From Rhodocyclales bacterium (GTDB lineage Bacteria > Pseudomonadota > Gammaproteobacteria > Burkholderiales > Rhodocyclaceae): a stretch of DNA of 64,000 nucleotides. The notes beneath the pieces were generated by a model. That model was not told the DNA's origin and ran no database searches. It worked only from the letters and a program-made list of their open reading frames with translations. The first letter of the stretch is position 1; the number at the start of each line of letters is the position of its first letter. Location of the stretch: assembly GCA_016177805.1 (NCBI GenBank), contig JACOUN010000083.1, positions 1-64,000 on the forward strand, read 5' to 3'. Both the position numbers and the translations under genes were made by a program. Positions 8,949-17,272 of the stretch are shown piece by piece.

Positions 8949-10382
8949 CTACCGCTGTTGCCGCTCGCGCCGCCGCGCCTCGTGTTCCGCCTTCAACTCT
9001 CGCATGCGCGCATCGGCAGCCGACAACTCGAAAAAATCTCCATCGCCGGCGCGGCGTGCCAGTTCCAGTTGCTCGATGGCCGCCGGCAGGCTGCCCTTCA
9101 ACACGTACACCTCGGCCTGCGCGCGGTGATGTGCGGTCTTGCGCCCCAATGCGGCCTCGGCCCGCGACTGCAGCACCCACATGCGAACATCATCACGCCG
9201 GGCACTGGTCGCGGCCCGTGCCGCCGCCGACGCATCGGCCGCGCGCCCTGCCTGCAATAGCGCATCCAGCATTCCGTAACGCAGCGCGACGTACTCCGGA
9301 AACTGTTTCTGCGCCGCTTCATAGACTGCCACCGCTACGGCCGGCTCACGTTGCGCCAGCTTGATCTCGGCGTACAGCGATTCGACGAATGGCGACGCGG
9401 GGGCTTTGCTGCGGATGGCATCCACTTCCTTCAGCGCGTCATCCAGCGCGCCGGAACGCAGCAGCGCCCGCGCCAGGCCATAGCGCGCGGCGAAGTCCGA
9501 GCGCCCGGCCGCGATCAGTTTCTCGAAGTCGCGCGCCACGTCCACCGCCAATCCGTCCGAAGCACGCAATTTGGCCCGCACGTAGGCGAAGTCGGGCGAG
9601 TCCGGCACCTGCTTGTAGCGCGTCTGGGCGACACGGTTGTCCATGTCGGCGATACGTTCCTGGGTCAGCGGGTGGGTGCGCAGATAGCCGGGGGCCTTGT
9701 TTTCGTACAGGCGCGAATTGCGCTGCAGCCGTTCAAAGAAAGCCGGCATGCCGCGCACGTCGTAACCGGCGGATTCGAGTATCTGTATGCCAAGCCGGTC
9801 GGCCTCGCGCTCGAAGCTGCGCGTGTAGGCCAGTTGCGCCTGCAGTGCCCCTGCCTGTCCGGCCACCAGCGCCGCCTCGCCCACCTGGGAGTCGCTGCGC
9901 GCCGCCAGCACCGCCACCAGCAAGGACGCGAGCATGACCATGCCGGCCTGGCTCTGCTTGCCGAACAACTGGGCGATGTGCCGCTGGGTGACGTGCGCGA
10001 TTTCGTGCCCGATGACCGAGGCCAGTTCCGATTCCGACTCGGCGGCGAGCACCAGCCCGGTATGCACGCCGATATGCCCGCCGGGCAGCGCAAAGGCGTT
10101 GAGCGAGCGGTCATTGACGACGAAGAAGTCGAACGCCCGGTCCGGCTCCAGGCTCACCGCCGCGAGACGGCCACCCAGGCGCTGGATATAGCCTTCAACT
10201 TCGGCGTCATCGAGAAAGGCCGGATCCCCCCGCAGTTCCTGCATGATGGACTCGCCCAGGCGCTGCTCGGCCTGGGGCGACAGGTCGGAGGTCGCGACAT
10301 CACCAAGATCGGGCAACGGGCCCGCGCCCGCACCGGGAACCAGCGCCACGCACAGCAGCAGGAGGAAAAGTCGTTTGATCAT
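8949..10382 (-). CDS. bepA: M48 periplasmic metalloprotease/chaperone, BepA-like
   Basis: Periplasmic zinc protease that in E. coli helps LptD maturation and degrades stalled outer-membrane proteins. The 477-aa product has a signal peptide (about 1-20, ending GAGA), the zinc motif HEIAH (126-130), a downstream EREAD (191-195) supplying the third ligand, and a C-terminal half of TPR-type helices (about 290-470). Length and layout match BepA/YfgC (about 487 aa). It is divergent from moaC. The low-complexity basic C-terminus (EARRRERQQR) is unremarkable. Confidence 0.9.
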   Translation of the reverse strand: MIKRLFLLLLCVALVPGAGAGPLPDLGDVATSDLSPQAEQRLGESIMQELRGDPAFLDDAEVEGYIQRLGGRLAAVSLEPDRAFDFFVVNDRSLNAFALPGGHIGVHTGLVLAAESESELASVIGHEIAHVTQRHIAQLFGKQSQAGMVMLASLLVAVLAARSDSQVGEAALVAGQAGALQAQLAYTRSFEREADRLGIQILESAGYDVRGMPAFFERLQRNSRLYENKAPGYLRTHPLTQERIADMDNRVAQTRYKQVPDSPDFAYVRAKLRASDGLAVDVARDFEKLIAAGRSDFAARYGLARALLRSGALDDALKEVDAIRSKAPASPFVESLYAEIKLAQREPAVAVAVYEAAQKQFPEYVALRYGMLDALLQAGRAADASAAARAATSARRDDVRMWVLQSRAEAALGRKTAHHRAQAEVYVLKGSLPAAIEQLELARRAGDGDFFELSAADARMRELKAEHEARRRERQQR

Positions 10383-10472
10383 CGGGTGCTATCATAGCCG
10401 CTTCATCAACCCGCGTTCCGCACTGAATGTATCGGTGTGTAGCGATATTCCGCGCGTTTGCGTGCCTCCATC

Positions 10473-10949
10473 ATGACCTCATCCCTGACTCACTTCGACA
10501 CCGACGGACAGGCTCACATGGTCGACGTCGGCGGCAAGGATGAAACACGCCGCGTGGCGATCGCGGGCGGCCACATCAGCATGCTGCCCGCCACCTTCGA
10601 AATGATCGCCTCCGGCAGCGCCAAAAAGGGCGACGTGCTGGGCATCGCGCGCATCGCAGCAATCCAGGCGACCAAGCGCGCCAGCGAGCTGATCCCGCTA
10701 TGCCACCCGATCGCGCTGACGCGGGTCGCGGTGGAGTTCGATCTGGATCGCGCCAGCAGCACCATCACGTGCACGGTGACCGCCGAAACCGTCGGCCGCA
10801 CCGGCGTCGAGATGGAAGCGCTGACCGGCGCCAGCGTGGCGTTGCTCACCATCTACGACATGTGCAAGGCGGTCGACCGTGGCATGCAGATGGGCGGGAT
10901 CGCGCTACGCGAGAAACTGGGTGGCAAGTCCGGGCACTGGAAAGCCTGA
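10473..10949 (+). CDS. moaC: Cyclic pyranopterin monophosphate synthase MoaC
   Basis: Converts the MoaA product into cyclic pyranopterin monophosphate in molybdenum-cofactor synthesis. The 158-aa protein shows HMVDV near the start, the [14 protein letters not shown] segment, LCHP (active-site His), EMEALTGAS and [11 protein letters not shown], all family signatures. ATG at 10473 gives the usual length; an in-frame TTG at 10458 would add five residues. Only 23 bp separate it from the following response regulator, so the three genes may share a transcript. No other Moco gene is in the window. Confidence 0.95.
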   Translation: MTSSLTHFDTDGQAHMVDVGGKDETRRVAIAGGHISMLPATFEMIASGSAKKGDVLGIARIAAIQATKRASELIPLCHPIALTRVAVEFDLDRASSTITCTVTAETVGRTGVEMEALTGASVALLTIYDMCKAVDRGMQMGGIALREKLGGKSGHWKA

Positions 10950-10972
10950 ACCAAATCCGCCCGATCCATCAC

Positions 10973-11662
10973 ATGCGCCTGCTGCTGATAGAAGACAACC
11001 GCGACATCCTGGCGAACCTGGCCGATTACCTGACGCTCAAGGGCTATGTGGTCGATTGCGCCCAGGACGGCCTGACCGGCCTGCATCTGGCCGCGACCAA
11101 CGAATACGACTTGATCGTGCTCGACATCATGCTGCCCGGCATCGACGGTTACACGCTGTGCGCGCGCCTGCGCGACAGCGAACGCGCCCACGTGCCGGTC
11201 ATCATGCTGACCGCGCGCGACGCGCTGGACGACCGGCTGCAAGGCTTTCGCTCAGGCGCCGACGACTACCTGGTCAAGCCGTTCGCGCTGGCGGAACTGG
11301 CGGCGCGCATCGCAGCCGTGCTCAAGCGCAGCAGCGGCACCGGGCGGCGTGAGCTGGTGGTCGGTGACCTGCACTATGATCTGGACACCCTCGGGGTGAC
11401 GCGCAGTGGTCAGCGTTTCCACCTCGGCCCCATCGGTCTGAAGCTGCTCGAAATCCTGATGCAGAAGAGCCCTGCGGTGGTGCGCCGCGAAGCCCTGGAA
11501 GCGGCGCTCTGGGGTGACGAGCCTCCCGACTCTGACAGTCTGCGCAGTCACATCCACAGCCTGCGCCAGCAGATCGACAAACCCTTCCCGACCCCGCTGC
11601 TGCACACCGTGCATGGCGTTGGCTATCGCCTCGCACCGCCCGCGCATCATGGCAAGACTTAG
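10973..11662 (+). CDS. OmpR-family response regulator
   Basis: A 229-aa two-component regulator. The receiver domain (1-115) has the acidic pair in IEDN, phospho-acceptor Asp51 (VLDIMLPG), and the Lys of YLVKPF. A winged-helix domain (about 130-222) ends with HTVHGVGYRL, the OmpR-family signature. It is coupled to the kinase that follows by a 14-bp overlap. It starts 23 bp after moaC. The regulated genes cannot be told from this window. Confidence 0.93.
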   Translation: MRLLLIEDNRDILANLADYLTLKGYVVDCAQDGLTGLHLAATNEYDLIVLDIMLPGIDGYTLCARLRDSERAHVPVIMLTARDALDDRLQGFRSGADDYLVKPFALAELAARIAAVLKRSSGTGRRELVVGDLHYDLDTLGVTRSGQRFHLGPIGLKLLEILMQKSPAVVRREALEAALWGDEPPDSDSLRSHIHSLRQQIDKPFPTPLLHTVHGVGYRLAPPAHHGKT

Positions 11663-12917
11663 CCTGCGCCGGCGCATCATCGCCAGCTTCACGCTGATGA
11701 CGGTGGTGGTCGCGGGCGCATTCTCGCTCGCCATCAAGACCACCCTGAATCTCGCCGAAATCAATCTGGCCATCGAGACCATGGAGCGCCAGATCAGTTT
11801 CATACAATCGGCCCACGATCAGGGAGTGACGCCTTATCTCGGCCCCCAGACGGCTTACTACAAACGCAGCCGCGACAATCCGGACAACTGGCCGCGCTGG
11901 CTGTCGGATCTGGAAGACGGGTTCCACGAAATCAACCGTGACGAACAAGAGCTGCACGTCCTGATCCGCACCGAAGGCGACATACGCCACGCGCTGACCA
12001 CGACTTTCGACCAATTTGAAGCGCGTGAAAATGCGATAGAAACCGTCACCCTGCTGGGCTTCATCGCCAGCGTGATCGGGGCGCTGGTACTCGGCGCGCT
12101 GCTGGCCCGCCACGTGATCTCGCCAGTGGTGCGCCTGTCGCGTCAGGTCCAGCACCGCGACCAGTTGCTCAAGCTGGCCCCGCCGCTGGCGCCCGACTAC
12201 GCGCAGGACGAAGTCGGCAAGCTGGCGAGCGCCTTCGACCACGCACTTGGCCGCCTGCACGACACGCTGGAGCGCGAGCGCATGTTCACCAGCGACGTGA
12301 GCCACGAGTTGCGCACCCCGCTGATGGTGATCGCAAGCAGTTGCGAGCTGCTGTTGGCCGAAGACGCGGCGGACGAACGGGAACGCAACCAGATCGAACG
12401 CATCCTGCGCTCCAGCCGCGAAATGCATGAACTGGTGGATACCTTCCTGCGCCTGGCGCGCACGCCGGGGCCGGATGGCAGCCATGCCGGAGAGCGCCTG
12501 GCGGAAGTCGCCGAAGAACAGATCCAGCACTGGCGGGACGACGCCTACGCCCGCCGACTCGACCTCGATCTGCAGGTCGAGGCACCGGACCAGGGTAGCT
12601 ACCCTGCCTCGCTGCTGCGCACGGTGATATCCAACCTGTTGCGCAATGCGCTGCACTACACCGATCAGGGCTACGTGCGCCTGATCGTGCGCGAGGGCGG
12701 CTTCAGCGTCATCGACTCGGGCGTGGGCATCCCCGCCAGCGACGGTGAACGCATGTTCGCGCCGTATACGCGCGGCAACCCCAGCCGGGGCGACGGCACC
12801 GGCATCGGCCTGTCGCTGGTGCAACGCATCTGCGCACGCCAGGGCTGGCAGATTGCGCTGCGCAACCGCGCCGAAGGTGGATGTGAGTTTCGCGTAACGC
12901 TGTCACCAAACAGCTAA
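11649..12917 (+). CDS. Sensor histidine kinase partner of the upstream regulator
   Basis: A 422-aa membrane kinase. TM1 is about 11-30 and TM2 about 133-155, enclosing a roughly 100-residue periplasmic sensor region of no recognised family. The dimerisation box SDVSHELRTPL holds His219. The ATPase domain shows NLLRNALHYT (N box), DSGVGIP (G1) and GDGTGIGLSLV (G2). The start at 11649 overlaps the regulator gene, arguing for coupling. Its TAA stop interlocks with the TAG stop of the converging second kinase gene (4-bp overlap), leaving no space for a terminator. Confidence 0.92.
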   Translation: MARLSLRRRIIASFTLMTVVVAGAFSLAIKTTLNLAEINLAIETMERQISFIQSAHDQGVTPYLGPQTAYYKRSRDNPDNWPRWLSDLEDGFHEINRDEQELHVLIRTEGDIRHALTTTFDQFEARENAIETVTLLGFIASVIGALVLGALLARHVISPVVRLSRQVQHRDQLLKLAPPLAPDYAQDEVGKLASAFDHALGRLHDTLERERMFTSDVSHELRTPLMVIASSCELLLAEDAADERERNQIERILRSSREMHELVDTFLRLARTPGPDGSHAGERLAEVAEEQIQHWRDDAYARRLDLDLQVEAPDQGSYPASLLRTVISNLLRNALHYTDQGYVRLIVREGGFSVIDSGVGIPASDGERMFAPYTRGNPSRGDGTGIGLSLVQRICARQGWQIALRNRAEGGCEFRVTLSPNS

Positions 12918-14287
12918 GTCGGCGCAGGCAGCGTCACATGCGCGCGCACGCCGCCCAACGGGGACGGGTCGAGCCGGACGTGACCGCCGTATAGTTGCAC
13001 GAGATCCGCGACGATCGACAGCCCCAGTCCGGAGCCGGGTGCGGCTTCATCCGCCCGCACACCGCGTGCAAACACGTTGGCGCGTACCGCCTCGGCGATG
13101 CCCGGACCGTCATCGTCGATATCCACCCACACCTCCCCGGCATGCAAACCGATGGTGACATCCACCCGCGCACGCGCCCATTTGCATGCGTTGTCGAGCA
13201 GGTTGCCCAGTATCTCCTGCAAGTCCTGTGTCTCACCGCGAAACCATGCATCTTCGGCCGGCGCCGGGGCGTTGAGTTGAAGATTGCGCCCGGCATGCAC
13301 TCTGGCCATCACCCGCAACAACCCTTCGACCACCGGCCCCACCAGGGTGCGTGTTCCCGGCATGCGCGCGGATGCGGCGGCGCGTGCGCGGGTCAGATGA
13401 TAGGCGACCTGTTTGTTCGCCGCTTCAACCTGCTCCGCAACCAGACGCGCCAGTTCCCCATCCGCTTCCCGCGCCGCGTTAGCCAGTATGCTCAGCGGCG
13501 TCTTGAGCGCATGGGCGAGGTTGCCCGCATGCGTGCGGGCGCGCTCGACCACCTCGGCGTTTTCACCCAGCACCGTATTGAACTCGCTGACCAGCGGCTG
13601 TATCTCGACCGGGAACCGTCCTTCGATCCGCCCCGCCTGGCCGCCGCGTACCGCGCCCAGCGCGCGCTGCAGTTGGCGCAGTGGCGCGAGGGCGCCGACC
13701 ACCTGCACCACCGCCGCGATCACCAGCCCCAGGCCCAGCACCGCCAGCGCCACGACCAGCAGTCCGGTCAGGCGACGTGCCGGCTCCAGCATCAAGGCCT
13801 CGTCAGCCGCGACAATGAGGCGAAACGCCCCATGCGCCGGCTCGCCGGGCTTCACCACGCGCTCCATCATGCGCAGCGGCATCTGCCCCGGGCCGGTCAC
13901 CCCATGCCGATGGATCTCGCCGTCCATAGGGGCATCGTCGGGTACCGCGAGCACCACGTCCCATAGCGACCGGGAGCGCAATACGCCCGCCTCCGCGACA
14001 TCGCCATCACCCGCCACGCGGTCGACCTGCCAGTACAGCCCCGCGTACGGGCGCGCCAGGCGCGGATCACTCAGTTGCGCCGACAGGGATACCGCGCCGC
14101 GCCCGTCCACCACCAGGTGCGCGGTGAGCTGATCGAGATGGGTGGCAAGCTCGGCGTGGAACTGCTCGCTCACGTGGCGGCTGAACAGACTGCTCAACCC
14201 CCACCCCGCGACTACCAGCGACACCACGATCCACACCAGGGTGCCGAGCAGCAGACGCAGACGCAGCGAATGACGCAACGTCATCAT
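12914..14287 (-). CDS. PhoQ/QseC-like sensor histidine kinase
   Basis: A 457-aa kinase with TM1 (about 10-32), a periplasmic domain of about 140 residues, TM2 (about 174-200), a linker and the H box AGNLAHALKTPLSIL (His259), the form seen in PhoQ-type kinases. LLDNACKWA (N box), DDDGPGI (G1) and GSGLGLSIV (G2) complete the ATPase domain. Two adjacent ATGs (14287, 14284) are possible. It is the third gene of a PepSY-regulator-kinase operon, 10 bp after the regulator. The kinase looks intact although its cognate regulator gene is interrupted. Confidence 0.9.
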   Translation of the reverse strand: MMTLRHSLRLRLLLGTLVWIVVSLVVAGWGLSSLFSRHVSEQFHAELATHLDQLTAHLVVDGRGAVSLSAQLSDPRLARPYAGLYWQVDRVAGDGDVAEAGVLRSRSLWDVVLAVPDDAPMDGEIHRHGVTGPGQMPLRMMERVVKPGEPAHGAFRLIVAADEALMLEPARRLTGLLVVALAVLGLGLVIAAVVQVVGALAPLRQLQRALGAVRGGQAGRIEGRFPVEIQPLVSEFNTVLGENAEVVERARTHAGNLAHALKTPLSILANAAREADGELARLVAEQVEAANKQVAYHLTRARAAASARMPGTRTLVGPVVEGLLRVMARVHAGRNLQLNAPAPAEDAWFRGETQDLQEILGNLLDNACKWARARVDVTIGLHAGEVWVDIDDDGPGIAEAVRANVFARGVRADEAAPGSGLGLSIVADLVQLYGGHVRLDPSPLGGVRAHVTLPAPT

Positions 14288-14297
14288 CAACACCCGC

Positions 14298-14963
14298 TCA
14301 TGGTGGGGTACACACCAGCCGGTACCCCATGCCACGCACCGTTTCGATCAGGCCGGGCGGGAGTTTCTTGCGCAGCCGGGCGACGAACACTTCTATCGTG
14401 TTCGAATCCCGGTCGTAATCCTGGGCGTAGATGTGCTCGATGAGTTCGGTGCGGGACACGAGTTGACCGGGCCGGTGCATGAGAAACGCCAGCACCCGGA
14501 ACTCGTGGGCGGTCAGGCTGAGCGCCCTGCCCTCTACGCTCACCCTGGAGCTGCGCGTATCCAGCACCAACGGCCCGCAGCGCAGCTCGGCGCTGGCGTG
14601 ACCACCAGCACGGCGCACCAGCGCGCGCACACGGGCGAGCAGCTATTCCATGTGGAACGGTTTGCCGAGGTAGTCATCCGCGCCGGCGTCGATGCCCGCC
14701 ACCTTCTCGTGCCAGCCATCCCGCGCGGTCAGTATCACGACCGGCATGGCGCGGCCGGCAGAGCGCCACTTTTTCAACACCGTGATGCCGTCCATGCGCG
14801 GCAGGCCGAGATCCAGCACCACCACGTCATAAGGTTCGACCTCGCCCAGGTAATGCGCGTCCACGCCGTTGTCGGCATGGTCCACGGCGTAGCCCGCGTC
14901 GCTCAGCGCATCCCTTAGCTGCGCCGCGAGCACCCGGTCATCCTCGACCACCAGAACGCGCAT
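14298..14963 (-). pseudogene. OmpR-family response regulator split by an in-frame amber stop
   Basis: Codons 1-106 encode a complete receiver domain (acidic pair in VVEDD, phospho-acceptor Asp51 in VVLDLGLP, Lys in YLGKPF). Codon 107 (14645-14643) is TAG. The same frame then continues LLARVRALVRRA and a full winged-helix domain ending RGMGYRLV. Relatives read KPFHMEELLARVRAL here, so one G-to-T change (GAG to TAG) explains the split. Possible outcomes are a receiver-only protein, a separate DNA-binding fragment from an in-frame GTG at 14630, readthrough, or a sequencing error. The 1-bp overlap with the PepSY gene and the close kinase mark this as the operon's regulator. Confidence 0.88.
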
Positions 14964-15289
14964 CAGTGCCCCCCCTTGCCACGTTCCTTGACGCGCCGCA
15001 CGCTGCCGTCGCGCGCATCGACTTCGAGTTTGACCAGCGCCCCCCCGGCGCGCAACAGCTTGATCTCATACACCCACACGCCATCCTCGCGCTCCAGTTC
15101 GACTTCCATGACCTGCCCCGGATGGTCAGGCTCGATCCGGTCCAGCACCGTCCGTAGTGGCAGGACTTCTCCCGCCTCCAGTGCCCGCCGCGCGCGCTCG
15201 TGATCGTCGCCATCGGCGCGACCCGGCACCGCCCACGCCGTCAGCAGCAAGACCGCCAGCAGCGTCGCGGCCCATGATGATCGCTTCAT
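14963..15289 (-). CDS. PepSY-domain periplasmic protein, first gene of the two-component operon
   Basis: A 108-aa exported protein: signal peptide about 1-25 (ending GRADG), then one PepSY-type unit (about 30-105) with the typical VLPLRTVLDRI start and a KLEVDARDGSVRRV strand pair. PepSY proteins next to PhoP/QseB-type systems are common; a modulating role on the kinase is inferred, not shown. It overlaps the regulator gene by 1 bp (TGATG), so the three genes form an operon. A similar PepSY gene is divergent on the other side of the promoter region. Confidence 0.85.
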   Translation of the reverse strand: MKRSSWAATLLAVLLLTAWAVPGRADGDDHERARRALEAGEVLPLRTVLDRIEPDHPGQVMEVELEREDGVWVYEIKLLRAGGALVKLEVDARDGSVRRVKERGKGGH

Positions 15290-15346
15290 GCAGACCTCCG
15301 GAATATGCCGATCCGGATGGGCGCAACCACGCCCCCCGATGATGCC

Positions 15347-15381
15347 CTTATAGCCGCGCCATCATGAACGCAGGGTGAACG
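15347..15381 (-). promoter_or_regulatory. PhoP-box-like direct repeat and -10 element before the PepSY-regulator-kinase operon
   Basis: On the minus strand two exact CGTTCA hexamers (15381-15376 and 15370-15365) are 5 bp apart, an 11-bp repeat period. TATAAG (15352-15347) begins 12 bp after the second. This is the layout of PhoP/PmrA-type boxes replacing a -35 element. The implied start is about 50 bp before the PepSY ATG. It predicts autoregulation by the operon's own regulator. The pattern is seen in the sequence; the regulator assignment is inferred. Confidence 0.55.
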
Positions 15382-15466
15382 ACATCTTCAGCAAGCGTTC
15401 AGGCAGTCCCCGCAACAATGCACCTACGGTCACGAGACCGGCAACACCAACTTCAGGAGAACTGCC

Positions 15467-15787
15467 ATGCGTACCTCATCCCTCATCGCCAGTATCACCC
15501 TCGCCACCACCCTGCTCACCGGCGGTGCTTTGATCGCCGCCCCGGTACTTGCCCAGGCAACCAACACGTCGGCAAGTGCGACGAGCGCCGTGGAGCTGTC
15601 CGTCAAACAGATCGTCGAACGCGTCGAGGCCGCCGGCTACCGCGACATCAAGGAAGTCGAGCGCGAGGACGACCGCTACGAAGTCAAGGCCACCTCGGCG
15701 GACGGTCGGCGTGCCGAACTGTATCTGGATCCGGTCAGCGGTGAAATCAACAAGACCAAGTTCAAGGACGCCAAGCGCGACGACTGA
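15467..15787 (+). CDS. PepSY-domain exported protein upstream of the ferric-reductase-like gene
   Basis: A 106-aa protein with a signal peptide (about 1-29, ending VLAQA) and a PepSY unit: VKQIVERVEAAGYRDIKEVE, then DRYEVKATSADG and a final ELYLDPVSGEI. An AGGAG lies 7 bp before the ATG. It is divergent from the PepSY-regulator-kinase operon over 177 bp and followed, 84 bp on, by a membrane flavocytochrome. A shared regulatory region is likely. Function of small single-PepSY proteins is poorly defined. Confidence 0.85.
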   Translation: MRTSSLIASITLATTLLTGGALIAAPVLAQATNTSASATSAVELSVKQIVERVEAAGYRDIKEVEREDDRYEVKATSADGRRAELYLDPVSGEINKTKFKDAKRDD

Positions 15788-15798
15788 CCGGTGAGTAC

Positions 15799-15828
15799 GC
15801 CTTGACGCTCAAGGTCGAGCGTCAAGGC
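15799..15828. terminator. Hairpin between the PepSY gene and the ferric-reductase-like gene
   Basis: A perfect 12-bp inverted repeat (15799-15810 / 15817-15828) with a 6-nt loop begins 12 bp after the PepSY stop. No T-run follows. It may attenuate transcription into the downstream gene or protect the 3' end of the PepSY mRNA. Confidence 0.5.
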
Positions 15829-15871
15829 GCCCCGATCTCATCCACGTCACGCCTAACGAACGGAACACGCC

Positions 15872-17191
15872 ATGCCGACATTACTTTCCGCCTTCATTGC
15901 AATCGTGATCCTGGCCTGGAGCTGGGGGGTGGGTGCCGCGACGCCATTGCCCGCATCCCTGCCCTGGGCCATCTACCAACACAGTCTCTACCTGAGCGGC
16001 CTGCTCGCGATCGCCCTGATGTCGCTGACCATGATGCTGGCGACGCGCCCGGCGTGGCTGGAGCGTCCGCTAGGCGGACTGGACCGCATCTATCGTACCC
16101 ACAAGTGGGCGGGCATCCTGGCGGTCAGTCTTGCCGGGGTGCACTGGCTGATCGAGATGGGTGACGATGTGGTGAAGTCACTGGTCGGGCGGACCGGACG
16201 CCCAGCCGAAGAACACTCGGCGGGGTTGCTGAAAGCGATGCGCCATGCCGCCGAGGAAGTCGGCGAATGGGCGATCTATGTGGTGATTGCGATGATCGCG
16301 ATCACACTGTGGCGGCGGTTTCCGTACAAGTTCTGGCGCAATCTGCACCGCGCCATGCCGGCGCTGTATCTGTTGCTGGTGTTTCACGCCGCATGGCTGG
16401 CGCCGGTGGGTTGGTGGAACCAGCCGGTCGGACCGCTGCTCGGGCTGTTGCTCATGGGCGGCACCATCGCGGCAGGTCTGTCGCTGAGCGGACTGATCGG
16501 TCGTTCCCGCTCGAATGCCGGCACCGTCGTCGCGATACGCAACCCATCCCCCGATGTCACCGAAGTCGTGTGCGAACTCGGCGCGGACTGGCGTGGTCAC
16601 CGCGCCGGTCAGTTCGCGTTCGTTACCTTCGACCGGCATGAAGGTCACCACCCGTTCACCATCGCCAGCGCGGACCAGGGTGACGGTCGCGTGACCTTCC
16701 TGATCAAGGCACTCGGTGACTACACCCGCGATCTGACCCGCCACCTCGCCCCCGGCCAGGCGGTCAGCGTCGAAGGCCCCTACGGCCGCTTCGATTTCAC
16801 GCGCAGCCGAGCCGGCGCCCGGCAGATCTGGGTCGCGGGCGGTATCGGCGTAACCCCCTTCATCGCCTGGCTGGAATCCTTGCTCGGTCAACCGGATCGT
16901 GCGCCCGAGGCGGTGTTGCACTACTGCACCCGCAATGCCGACACCGATGCGGCCGTCGCCCGCCTGCAAGTGCTGAGCGCCGAACTGCCGTCGATACGTC
17001 TGCATGTGCACGATGACAGCAAGGGCCAGCGACTTACCGCGGCACGGCTGGACAGGCGGCAGGAACAGGGCCGCCACACCGACATCTGGTTCTGCGGACC
17101 TGCCGGACTGGGCTCCGCGTTGCGCGCCAGTTTGCGCAATTCGCGGCACGGACGGTTCCGCTTCCATCAGGAAGCCTTCGAGATGCGCTGA
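15872..17191 (+). CDS. Ferric-reductase-like transmembrane flavocytochrome
   Basis: A 439-aa membrane oxidoreductase of the FRE/NOX-like superfamily. About six membrane helices occupy residues 1-210. Two histidine pairs, His77/His91 and His159/His172, have the spacing expected for two b-type hemes. The C-terminal ferredoxin-reductase module has an FAD motif (HPFTIAS, 260-266), a nucleotide motif (VAGGIGVTPF) and the terminal DIWFCGPAGLG. It likely moves electrons from NAD(P)H across the membrane; substrate (iron, oxygen, a periplasmic partner) is unknown. It follows a PepSY gene, a pairing that suggests shared control by the neighbouring two-component system. Confidence 0.88.
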   Translation: MPTLLSAFIAIVILAWSWGVGAATPLPASLPWAIYQHSLYLSGLLAIALMSLTMMLATRPAWLERPLGGLDRIYRTHKWAGILAVSLAGVHWLIEMGDDVVKSLVGRTGRPAEEHSAGLLKAMRHAAEEVGEWAIYVVIAMIAITLWRRFPYKFWRNLHRAMPALYLLLVFHAAWLAPVGWWNQPVGPLLGLLLMGGTIAAGLSLSGLIGRSRSNAGTVVAIRNPSPDVTEVVCELGADWRGHRAGQFAFVTFDRHEGHHPFTIASADQGDGRVTFLIKALGDYTRDLTRHLAPGQAVSVEGPYGRFDFTRSRAGARQIWVAGGIGVTPFIAWLESLLGQPDRAPEAVLHYCTRNADTDAAVARLQVLSAELPSIRLHVHDDSKGQRLTAARLDRRQEQGRHTDIWFCGPAGLGSALRASLRNSRHGRFRFHQEAFEMR

Positions 17192-17198
17192 CCGGCGG

Positions 17199-17215
17199 TT
17201 TCACGTTTTCTTCAC
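17199..17215. promoter_or_regulatory. Candidate regulator box before the methyltransferase gene
   Basis: TTTCAC (17199-17204) and CTTCAC (17210-17215) form a direct repeat with 11-bp period. The half-site nTTCA(C/T) is the same as in the repeat before the PepSY-regulator-kinase operon (GTTCAC / GTTCAT). A TTGACC at 17233-17238 could be a -35, but no good -10 is evident. The repeat is real; its function is a guess. Confidence 0.35.
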
Positions 17216-17272
17216 ATCCGCCCGACAAGGCGTTGACCGGGTCACATCTACCCTGCTCGGACACTTCCATGC

